7,629 nt of DNA from Actinomycetota bacterium (GCA_013695055.1 JACDBF010000205.1:1-7629), one strand, 5' to 3'. Counted from the stretch's first letter, positions 1 through 4,177 are shown. Translations and numbers: made by a program. Notes: generated from the letters alone by a model not told the origin.

Positions 1-132
1 AGAGAAGCCGTAGCCGGCGCATGACGGTGCGGGGCCCTTACGGCCACCCTCTGGGAGGAGGATCCAGTCTCCGGCCTGCTTCGGGTTGCGATTCCGGCGC
101 TGCTCGACGGGTTTGGGTACGTTACTCGGCAA
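1..132 (-). CDS. Probable phage terminase small subunit, N-terminal fragment (runs off left edge)
   Basis: A reading frame opens at a TTG and runs off the left edge with 44 codons visible. The translation begins (M)PSNVPKPVEQRRNRNPK, followed by ILLPEGGRKGPAP. A proline/arginine-rich start followed by an LP-x-E-G-R-K-G-P-x-P motif resembles the N-terminus of P27-type small terminases of actinobacterial phages, as I recall them. In that family the protein recognises phage DNA for packaging. A G-rich Shine-Dalgarno-like stretch (GAGGGGG) lies about 10 nt before the TTG, and no ATG or GTG exists in frame back to a stop. It is the next gene after the zinc-protein cluster, 89 nt downstream, on the same strand. 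Only the N-terminus is visible, so the call is tentative; another phage DNA-binding protein is possible. Confidence 0.5.
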   Translation of the reverse strand, partial: MPSNVPKPVEQRRNRNPKQAGDWILLPEGGRKGPAPSCAGYGFS

Positions 133-183
133 TTTTCTGAAATCCCCCTCTTGTTGTACGGAGCCCTAGACGCCCGACGAACG

Positions 184-209
184 CTCTGCAGAAACTGCCG
201 TTTCTAGAG
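184..209. repeat. Inverted repeat in the gap before the terminase-like gene
   Basis: The arms CTCT-gc-AGAAAC (184-195) and GTTTCTAGAG (200-209) pair around a TGCC loop, giving a 10-bp stem with a 2-nt bulge. It sits in the 89-bp gap between the 70-aa zinc protein and the terminase-like frame. No T-run follows on the minus strand, so it is not a canonical terminator. It could be an operator or an mRNA processing hairpin. Confidence 0.45.
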
Positions 210-221
210 AACTGAAGCCCC

Positions 222-434
222 CTAGTCATCGTCCTCATCCCTTTCGCGTGGGTAGTGCTTCTCGATGATCTTGAGTGCCGCCGCTGAGGGAGGCACTAGC
301 TGCTGGCCGGCTACTGAGCCCTGCGAGTGAACGATGCCGCTCACGAGGCCGCGCGCTCGCTTCAAATGGAAATAGCAAAAAGTGCCGTCGTGAGCCTCTT
401 GACCGCAATTGATAGACCACTTGCAGGCACTCAT
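222..434 (-). CDS. Small zinc-binding (C-C-C-H) phage-type protein, 70 aa
   Basis: The N-terminal 30 residues carry C4-x5-C10-x9-C20-x2-H23 followed by a basic stretch (LKRARGL). This is a plausible single zinc site like the small C-x-C-x-C-x-x-H proteins common in actinobacterial phages. The rest is a short unstructured-looking segment, a helix (AALKIIEKHY) and an acidic tail DEDDD. I chose the ATG at 434 because it overlaps the stop of the upstream SWIM gene (ATGA) and has AAGGG about 8 nt upstream. A TTG farther upstream at 491 would add 19 residues but overlaps the SWIM gene deeply. Function is unknown; a nucleic-acid-binding role is inferred from the zinc site and basic patch only. Confidence 0.7.
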   Translation of the reverse strand: MSACKWSINCGQEAHDGTFCYFHLKRARGLVSGIVHSQGSVAGQQLVPPSAAALKIIEKHYPRERDEDDD

Positions 435-706
435 CGGCTCGGCCCTTGCGGCACCGCTACAACCTTCTGCACGGCTCGGACATGAGCGCAACGTGATCGG
501 GCCGGGCAGTCACACGTCCAGCGGCAGAACCCGTAGATGACGGTACGAACCTGGCCTGAATCGCCTCGGACGTGAGCGAGCAACCCCCGGTCATCGAGTC
601 GACGGATCATGACGCGGCCGGTTGCAAGCAGGCGCACGGAGCGACGTTCGGCATCTTCTCGACTTCCGATACGAATGAGAAGCCCGTCCGCGAGTTCGGC
701 GCTCAC
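431..706 (-). CDS. SWIM-type zinc-finger protein, 91 aa
   Basis: Residues 28-80 form a stand-alone SWIM domain. A beta-rich stretch (GRVMIRRLDDRGLLAHVRG, then VRTVIYGF) leads into the zinc ligands C65-x-C67-x5-C73-x-H75, exactly the CxC-xn-CxH pattern, followed by the typical helix VRAVQKVV. SWIM domains bind DNA or protein partners and usually form part of larger proteins such as SWI2/SNF2 helicases or transposases, so a 91-aa protein that is almost only SWIM is notable. Start is GTG at 706, overlapping the preceding stop (GTGA), with GGAGG about 8 nt upstream. Its stop overlaps the next ATG. Its frame is much more coherent than the competing tail of the larger zinc gene. Biological role unknown. 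Confidence 0.72.
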   Translation of the reverse strand: MSAELADGLLIRIGSREDAERRSVRLLATGRVMIRRLDDRGLLAHVRGDSGQVRTVIYGFCRWTCDCPARSRCAHVRAVQKVVAVPQGPSR

Positions 707-1667
707 GCGCCCGCCCTCCTGCGCTGTCGATAGGCGCGCTGACGGCAGGCATTGGAGCAGAAGCGGGAGTCTGAGCGCTTAGGAGTGAACTTGCTGCCGC
801 AGAGTGAGCACGTCGCGCAATCGGGCCTGCTGGCCATCCGCCTTGTCTCGCCTCAACAGCTAGGACTTTGCGCTTGCAATCGAGTCCGCAGAAGATGCGG
901 GGTGTAGCGGGCGGGCTCCCATTGAGGTTGATCCAGTCGCCAGCCAAACGCCATGCCGCGTATCTGGGATGCGACACCGGCCGGCCACACCCGAGGCACG
1001 GAGACGGGCTTCCCCAATGGTGATCCTCGCAGCGGCAGCTCCGATAATGGCGGCCCGGTCCCGCGTCTCGATTGTGATATCCGTCTGCCTGGCTGCAACG
1101 ATGCTCAATGCAAAATGGCAATACTGGAGACCTGATGTCGGTGGGCCTGCCGTTCCTACGCCGGTAGATGACCGCATCTTCGAAGAAGGGCTGATCGCAC
1201 TTTCCACAGCGATCAGCACGATTCTTCAGATCTTCGATTCGAAGCCGGTATGCGCGTCCCTCAGGTGGCGTGATGGAGTCCTCGAGGGCTCTGAACTTCT
1301 CGAGCTCAGCCGGCTGGTTAGCCGCCTCCTTTGGATGCTCGGCCTCCCACACAGCGCGCTCGAGCCTCGCATCTTCACGTTCCCGGTGGCCCTTCGCCCG
1401 GCAGCTAGAAGAGCAGTAGCAACGGTCCCACCTTGAACTGGAAGGCATGCAGATACCGCAGGTGCCACAAGCCCGATGATCGTGTCCATGACAAGTCCGG
1501 CAATGGGGGTTGCTGATGGCGCCACGACGAGGCCCGGGCCACTGAATGAGATGACAGTCAGGGCAGTCGTTACAGGTAACAGCTTCTGTCATAGGCCCGG
1601 AAGTGTTTAGCGTAACGGTATGCGCCTGCGTTCTTGCAACGTCTTGTGCTTCTCGACACTTAGTCAC
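591..1667 (-). CDS. Multi-zinc-finger Cys-rich protein; tail after about residue 277 doubtful (frameshift suspected)
   Basis: This frame encodes a protein crowded with metal-binding pairs: C32/C35/C38, C56/C59, C67/C70/C73, C83/C85/C89 (ending CSSSCR), then after a charged helical linker C154/C157, C186/H189/C191, C211/C213, C224/C227 and C260/C264. Several blocks have the F/Y-C-S/G-x2-C-R/K pattern of small zinc domains in phage and actinobacterial proteins. The start may be GTG at 1667 or, more conservatively, ATG at 1592 (residue 26); neither has a good ribosome site. After residue 277 the frame merely shadows the 44-aa zinc ORF and the SWIM gene, becomes Ala/Arg/Ser-rich and loses its motifs. 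The true product probably ends near 838-853 or continues, by frameshift, into the 44-aa frame. Function unknown; nucleic-acid binding is inferred. Confidence 0.62.
   Translation of the reverse strand: MTKCREAQDVARTQAHTVTLNTSGPMTEAVTCNDCPDCHLIQWPGPRRGAISNPHCRTCHGHDHRACGTCGICMPSSSRWDRCYCSSSCRAKGHREREDARLERAVWEAEHPKEAANQPAELEKFRALEDSITPPEGRAYRLRIEDLKNRADRCGKCDQPFFEDAVIYRRRNGRPTDIRSPVLPFCIEHRCSQADGYHNRDAGPGRHYRSCRCEDHHWGSPSPCLGCGRPVSHPRYAAWRLAGDWINLNGSPPATPRIFCGLDCKRKVLAVEARQGGWPAGPIARRAHSAAASSLLSAQTPASAPMPAVSAPIDSAGGRARERRTRGRASHSYRKSRRCRTSLRAPACNRPRHDPSTR
703..837 (-). CDS. 44-aa zinc-ribbon ORF, or displaced C-terminus of the gene upstream
   Basis: A short frame encodes C10-x2-C13-G-x2-F followed by KRSDSRFCSNACRQRAYRQR (C27 and C31). 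This C-x2-C...F-C-S-x2-C-R-Q pattern is a common small zinc domain in actinobacterial and phage proteins. It starts with ATG at 837, with a weak AAGGCGG just upstream and a stop in the same frame at 853-855. Its TGA overlaps the GTG of the SWIM gene. In proteins I recall, this domain is normally the C-terminal end of a longer multi-zinc protein like the one encoded immediately upstream in another frame. It may therefore be the broken-off end of that gene rather than an independent gene. Coding character is strong either way. Confidence 0.65.
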   Translation of the reverse strand: MASRPDCATCSLCGSKFTPKRSDSRFCSNACRQRAYRQRRRAGA

Positions 1668-1692
1668 GTCGGCTCAGCACTCTCATCCTCAT
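1660..1692 (-). CDS. Possible 10-codon leader peptide ahead of the zinc-finger gene
   Basis: The best Shine-Dalgarno in this gap (GGAGGA, 6 nt before ATG 1692) precedes a tiny frame, MRMRVLSRRD, that stops at TAA 1660-1662. That stop overlaps the candidate GTG start of the multi-zinc gene at 1667 by 8 nt in another frame. It could serve to load ribosomes for coupled translation. Alternatively it marks a frame error, so that the true gene starts at 1692. Confidence 0.4.
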   Translation of the reverse strand: MRMRVLSRRD

Positions 1693-1737
1693 GTCAGTTC
1701 CTCCAAATTGTCGTCGGCGAATATTCTTAGGCTTCTT

Positions 1738-1776
1738 AGAAGGGGTATCCGCAGTCGCGAACAACCCTGGATACCC
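1738..1776. repeat. Dyad repeat copy A (candidate origin or binding site)
   Basis: A 39-bp unit whose arms GGGTATCC (1743-1750) and GGATACCC (1769-1776) are reverse complements around an 18-nt loop. Just left of it CTTCT-t-AGAAG (1732-1742) forms a small palindrome that shares sequence with the arm. It matches copy B, 176 bp away, at 34 of 39 positions, with every mismatch in the loop. It lies in noncoding DNA between the replication-like gene and the zinc genes. Confidence 0.75.
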
Positions 1777-1777
1777 T

Positions 1778-1833
1778 GAGTAGAGAAGAGAAGAGAAGAG
1801 CGCGATTAGGAGAAGAGGTGAGTGGAGTAGAGG
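1778..1833 (+). repeat. Purine-rich tract with AGAGA pentamer repeats between the dyads
   Basis: About 56 nt are some 85% purine on the plus strand. The tract begins with nearly four tandem AGAGA units (1782-1800), followed by further GA-rich sequence. It lies directly beside dyad copy A and inside the 197-bp gap between the replication-like gene (stop 1890) and the zinc genes. Strand-asymmetric tracts beside iterons occur at lambdoid phage origins; that role here is inferred. Confidence 0.6.
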
Positions 1834-1889
1834 TGCTCCAAAGGTTCCAAGGTTTAGAAATGTGGCTCGCTCGAACCAATTTCGGCGCC

Positions 1890-2393
1890 TCACGTCGTTG
1901 CCTCTTCTGTCTGAGAAGGGGTATCCGCAGTCTGCGACGACCCTGGATACCCCTTCGGGAACACTTGCCCAGCTAGCTCGCCGCACTTCTCAACGATGGC
2001 ATCGGCCAGGTCCGGGGCGTTGTGGAAGGCGAGCTTCAGGAGCTCCGCTTTGAGGGGCGACTTAGGTACCCCCTGGAGAGCCCGGACGGCTCCCAGCAAC
2101 TGCTTCTGTCCCACCGGCTGGTAGAACTCAAGGGCCTTACGGTCGAGAATGACTTCACTACCGTCGTCGTAGGCGATGAAGGCCTCGGTCTCTAGATGCT
2201 GTCGAGCGGCCTCCACGTCCTCGGTGGACATGCCGAGATCGTTCGCTACGTAGGGCATGGGAAGGAAGAAGAGCCCCTCACTGTTCCGGTGCCGGCACGA
2301 GGTGATGTAGAGGTAGACGAGCTGCGCTCTGTGGTCGAGGGCCGCGAACTTCTGGTTGAAAACGTTGGGCGAGGTCAGGTAGTAGCTGGCCAT
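1890..2393 (-). CDS. Phage replisome-organizer-like winged-helix protein, 167 aa
   Basis: The N-terminal 95 residues read like the DNA-binding domain of phage replication organizers. A Y/F-rich start (YYLTSPNVFNQKF) is followed by helix LDHRAQLVYLYITSC, then RNSEGLFFLPMPYVANDLG (wing or recognition region), STEDVEAARQHLE and FIAYDDGSEVILDRKAL. I recall the same order of motifs, with H/R-N-x-x-G-L/I-F and I-x-Y-D-x-x-x-x-V-V/I, in replication-module proteins of phages and prophages. The expected role is to recognise the element's origin and recruit host helicase. At 167 aa it is short, with only a small helical region (about 105-145) and a Thr/Ser/Pro-rich tail, so a helicase-loading domain is not obvious. 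Start ATG overlaps the previous stop (TGATG), with a GGGGG stretch upstream. Its 3' end contains dyad copy B. Confidence 0.65.
   Translation of the reverse strand: MASYYLTSPNVFNQKFAALDHRAQLVYLYITSCRHRNSEGLFFLPMPYVANDLGMSTEDVEAARQHLETEAFIAYDDGSEVILDRKALEFYQPVGQKQLLGAVRALQGVPKSPLKAELLKLAFHNAPDLADAIVEKCGELAGQVFPKGYPGSSQTADTPSQTEEATT
1914..1956. repeat. Dyad repeat copy B, inside the end of the replication-like gene
   Basis: The arms GAAGGGGTATCC (1915-1926) and GGATACCCCTTC (1945-1956) are perfect 12-bp reverse complements around an 18-nt loop. CTTCT at 1904-1908 can alternatively pair with AGAAG at 1914-1918. The repeat encodes the low-complexity C-terminal tail of the winged-helix protein, so the protein end may be shaped by a DNA-level function. 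Confidence 0.78.
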
Positions 2394-2662
2394 CAGACGC
2401 CCCCCGTCTCTTGAAAGTGTCGGAGCTCGGCGTCAATATTTCGTTCGGTGATGCGCTGGTAGATCGCATAGGCCATGCCCGAGTACGCGTCAAGCTCGAG
2501 GCCCGGAGTCGTGTCCGTCTTTTGTGCGAGGCGCGCTCCCTCCCTTAGGAGATCGCCCATCTTGTTGAGCCACGAGTGCCATCCGTCGACGATGGACGTG
2601 GGCGGCAGCTTTGCCTTGCCGACACGCTCGCTCTTGCGAAAACTCTGCTTCTGGGCCTTCAT
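2393..2662 (-). CDS. Hypothetical protein, 89 aa
   Basis: I do not recognise this protein. It starts with a basic segment (MKAQKQSFRKSERVGKAK) followed by two amphipathic helices (about 25-48 and 58-85, the latter containing AYSGMAYAIYQRITERNIDAEL). There is no signal peptide, membrane segment or cysteine pair. The ATG overlaps the stop of the preceding 42-aa gene (ATGA), and its own TGA overlaps the ATG of the winged-helix gene (TGATG), so it is almost certainly translated as part of the chain. No clear ribosome site of its own is seen, consistent with coupled translation. The position between excisionase and replication protein suggests an accessory replication or regulatory role, but nothing in the sequence shows it. 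Confidence 0.7.
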   Translation of the reverse strand: MKAQKQSFRKSERVGKAKLPPTSIVDGWHSWLNKMGDLLREGARLAQKTDTTPGLELDAYSGMAYAIYQRITERNIDAELRHFQETGGV

Positions 2663-2787
2663 CTCATGGCGTCGAACTGGGCGTAGCGCCGAACTGGCTT
2701 ATCGGCTGCCTCTTTGAGAAGCCCCTCGCGGATGCGTTCTTCCCCGAGAGCCCATCCCTGGAAGCTCTCCTTTGGTATTCTCGGCAT
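2659..2787 (-). CDS. Hypothetical small protein, 42 aa
   Basis: This short gene has the best ribosome site in the minus-strand operon: AAAGGAG ending 5 nt before ATG 2787. Its stop overlaps the next ATG (ATGA, 2659-2662). The product begins MPRIPKESFQGWALGEERIR and continues with a charged helix ending in RRYAQFDAMR. It has no cysteines and no membrane segment, and I do not recognise the family. It restarts translation after the hairpin that follows the excisionase gene, so it may be the entry point for ribosomes on the replication half of the operon. Confidence 0.7.
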   Translation of the reverse strand: MPRIPKESFQGWALGEERIREGLLKEAADKPVRRYAQFDAMR

Positions 2788-2818
2788 TGAATCTCCTTTA
2801 GATGGTCTGGTCTGCGAT

Positions 2819-2849
2819 CCCCGGTCGTGAGCCGGGGTTTCGTCTTTTT
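2819..2849 (+). terminator. Intrinsic terminator-like hairpin, plus-strand orientation
   Basis: CCCCGG (2819-2824) and CCGGGG (2832-2837) form a GC stem with a 7-nt loop, followed by TTTCGTCTTTTT on the plus strand. That is a textbook terminator for rightward transcription, but no plus-strand gene precedes it. On the minus-strand mRNA the same hairpin lies just after the excisionase stop codon, without a following U-run. Confidence 0.55.
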
Positions 2850-3057
2850 AGGACACCCGCCCGATGCGCGTCACCTCCTCCGTTCGGGCGGGCTCTCGGT
2901 TGCGTTCGATAAACCGCTCGAGGTCGGCCTCGGAAATCCTGACGAGCCGACCGACGCGGACTACTGGAACCCTCTTCTCGAAAATGGCGCTTCTCCACCA
3001 GCGAACAGTCGTGGAGGTGCGGTCGGCGGCCTCCGCCAAGGTGAGGAGCCGGCTCAC
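2848..3057 (-). CDS. xis: Excisionase-like helix-turn-helix protein, 69 aa
   Basis: A compact winged-helix (MerR/AlpA-like HTH_17) domain fills the protein: LLTLAEAADRTSTTVRWWRS (helix-turn-helix, residues 4-23), a wing with VPVVRVGRLVRI, and the closing helix SEADLERFIERN. Length and motif order fit excisionase/Xis proteins of integrative elements, which bend DNA at attachment sites and steer the integrase toward excision; some relatives act as AlpA-type activators instead. It starts with GTG at 3057, overlapping the stop of the XRE gene (GTGA), with AAGGAA about 10 nt upstream. Co-transcription with a regulator, opposite to the integrase, is the usual arrangement for controlled excision. 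Family call is strong; the precise role is inferred from context. Confidence 0.82.
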   Translation of the reverse strand: MSRLLTLAEAADRTSTTVRWWRSAIFEKRVPVVRVGRLVRISEADLERFIERNREPARTEEVTRIGRVS

Positions 3058-3284
3058 GCGACTGGTTCCTTGGCATCGGCCTCTTCGGCTAACGGTTCGA
3101 CCTCGAAGAGGTCGGAGACTGGGACGCCTAGCCTCCGAGCCATTCGCACCTTGAGCCGGGGGCTGGCCTGTCTCTGGCCTCGTTCAAGGCGACTCAGCAT
3201 TGCGACGCTGACGCCGGTTAGTCCCGAGACCTCGGGCTGCGAGAAGCCCTCGGCTCTCCGCCACCCCAGCAGCTTGCTCGACAC
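3054..3284 (-). CDS. Short XRE-family HTH regulator, 76 aa (Cro-like)
   Basis: Nearly the whole protein is one Cro/C1-type helix-turn-helix. LLGWRRAEGFSQPEVSGLTG is followed by VSVAMLSRLERGQRQASP (recognition helix and the E-R/N-G signature) and LKVRMARRLGVPVSDLF, then an acidic tail. Such 70-80 aa single-domain proteins are typical Cro-like or antirepressor-side regulators of phages and islands. It starts with GTG at 3284, preceded by a strong GGAGGAGG and by a good promoter at 3341-3369. It is the first gene of the leftward operon and faces the larger regulator across a 126-bp control region, so the two probably regulate each other, like cro/cI or str/stl. Confidence 0.85.
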   Translation of the reverse strand: MSSKLLGWRRAEGFSQPEVSGLTGVSVAMLSRLERGQRQASPRLKVRMARRLGVPVSDLFEVEPLAEEADAKEPVA

Positions 3285-3340
3285 TTCTTCTCCTCCTCCT
3301 GGCTGGGCATCCAGTGGCTTGTTTGCGCCACCTGAAAGGG

Positions 3341-3369
3341 AAACTACATCCTTATTCTTTTGGCGTCAA
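3341..3369 (-). promoter_or_regulatory. Promoter for the leftward (xre-xis-rep) operon
   Basis: On the minus strand TTGACG (3369-3364), 17 nt and TAGTTT (3346-3341) form a good sigma-70-like promoter. The predicted start is near 3334, about 50 nt before the GTG of the XRE gene. Confidence 0.55.
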
Positions 3370-3374
3370 GCGGC

Positions 3375-3404
3375 CTGACAAAGCCACCTGAGATATGCGA
3401 CACT
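3375..3404 (+). promoter_or_regulatory. Possible promoter for the regulator-integrase unit, giving a leaderless mRNA
   Basis: CTGACA (3375-3380), 18 nt and GACACT (3399-3404) place the transcription start about 7 nt downstream, at the ATG of 3411. No Shine-Dalgarno precedes that ATG, which fits a leaderless mRNA. The -10 match is weak. Confidence 0.35.
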
Positions 3405-3410
3405 GTGGCA

Positions 3411-4097
3411 ATGGGAAAGGCAATGCCCCTAAGGGAGGCCCTCAGAACGCGGTTGCGGGAAGCGCGGCTAGAGCTCGGACTGTCTCAGGAGGAGTTCGGC
3501 TCTTGGGTGAGTCTCCGCGGCCTCGATTGGAACCGGGACACGGTGAAGAACATCGAGGACGGGACTCGAGAAGTCCCTATCGCCGAGTTCTTTCCCCTTG
3601 TGTATGTCCTCCACGAGAGCCTCGAGGAACTGTTCCCTGCCGACTTGGTCCTCGAGCTGGCCGGAGGCCACCAAGCGCAGGGGGAGACTCAGCTCGGAGA
3701 GATGCTGGGCCCGAGGGGGGATGCCACGGTCACACCGGACCCCCTCCGGTTGGGGGCTGGACTACCTGTCGCCCGCGCTCTGACTGACCCGGTAGGAAGC
3801 TCTGATTCCATCGAGGTCGTCCTCACCAAAGGTCCGCCCGGCAACGCAGAAGGTGTCACAAAGCTGGCCGACCAGAAGGCGGCCGCCTCGCTCGAGACAA
3901 CGGTGGCCGAGGTCCGAAAGCTGGCCCAGCGCACCTGGGGCCGGGATGTGACCGCCGAAAGAGACGCTCGAGTCGCGCAGAGGCTCGGCGACAAGCACGT
4001 TAGTCGTCGAAGCCTCCAAGCGCTCAGAGGCCATGTAACCCGCGAGCTGCTAGACGAGCTCCGACCCAAGATCCGCCGACGAAGGAGCAAGAAATGA
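3411..4097 (+). CDS. XRE-family HTH transcriptional regulator, 228 aa (repressor candidate)
   Basis: An N-terminal Cro/C1-type HTH spans about residues 7-66: LREALRTRLREARLELGLSQ, EEFGSWVSLRG, DTVKNIEDGTREVP, then FFPLVYVLHESLEELFP. A flexible Gly/Pro-rich middle (about 75-145) joins a C-terminal basic helical segment containing RKLAQRTWGRDVTAERDARV and LQALRGHVTRELLDEL, a combination I recall from actinobacterial XRE regulators. I chose ATG 3411 because the HTH begins right after it and a promoter fits leaderless translation there. TTG 3360 would add 17 unlikely residues, and ATG 3423 is also possible. It is transcribed with the integrase, opposite to the short XRE regulator, so it is the best candidate for the element's master repressor. 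No autocleavage (LexA-type) domain is visible, so induction probably does not use RecA cleavage. Confidence 0.8.
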   Translation: MGKAMPLREALRTRLREARLELGLSQEEFGSWVSLRGLDWNRDTVKNIEDGTREVPIAEFFPLVYVLHESLEELFPADLVLELAGGHQAQGETQLGEMLGPRGDATVTPDPLRLGAGLPVARALTDPVGSSDSIEVVLTKGPPGNAEGVTKLADQKAAASLETTVAEVRKLAQRTWGRDVTAERDARVAQRLGDKHVSRRSLQALRGHVTRELLDELRPKIRRRRSKK

Positions 4098-4177
4098 CTG
4101 AACCTTCACCACTCGAGAGAGTTGTCGAAGAGAAGCGCGGAAGAGCCAAGAACGAGCCTCGAAAGGAATCCCGATGA
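4094..4177 (+). CDS. 27-aa microprotein bridging regulator and integrase
   Basis: A 27-codon frame exactly fills the gap between the regulator and the integrase. Its ATG overlaps the regulator's TGA (ATGA at 4094-4097) and its TGA overlaps the integrase ATG (ATGA at 4174-4177). AAGGAG lies 7 nt before its start. The product, starting MTEPSPLERVVEEKRG, is highly charged and probably a single helix. It could be a real microprotein or simply a device that carries ribosomes from regulator to integrase. Confidence 0.5.
   Translation: MTEPSPLERVVEEKRGRAKNEPRKESR

Larger units (their letters stand above)
3314..3409. promoter_or_regulatory. Four operator-like half-sites (GTGGC/GCCAC) in the divergent control region
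   Basis: GTGGC 3314-3318 and GCCAC 3327-3331 form one inverted repeat. GCCAC 3383-3387 and GTGGC 3405-3409 form a second, wider pair of reversed polarity. The two inner copies extend to the same 9-mer GCCACCTGA (3327-3335 and 3383-3391). The first overlaps the predicted start of the leftward promoter and the second lies between the boxes of the rightward one, where repressors would act. Confidence 0.45.

Noticed and set aside
1..220. Second attachment site (copy of the tRNA-Leu 3' end) at the left edge
   Set aside because: No stretch here resembles the T-arm or acceptor sequence of the tRNA, so the left end must lie outside the window.
969..1436. 155-codon plus-strand frame opposite the multi-zinc gene
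   Set aside because: Low-complexity Ala/Arg composition with no motif; the opposite strand has regular cysteine pairs.
1732..1956. CRISPR-like array
   Set aside because: Only two repeat units, 176 bp apart, with unequal context and no cas genes; better explained as paired dyad sites.
1660..1986. A 108-codon minus-strand frame between the replication-like gene and the zinc genes
   Set aside because: It crosses the pyrimidine-rich strand of the purine tract, has no ribosome site, and its GYPG...TADTPS segment merely echoes the DNA repeat shared with the end of the neighbouring gene. Better read as noncoding.
2827..3378. 183-codon plus-strand frame over the xis and xre genes
   Set aside because: Antisense shadow in GC-rich DNA; the minus-strand frames carry clear HTH motifs and ribosome sites.
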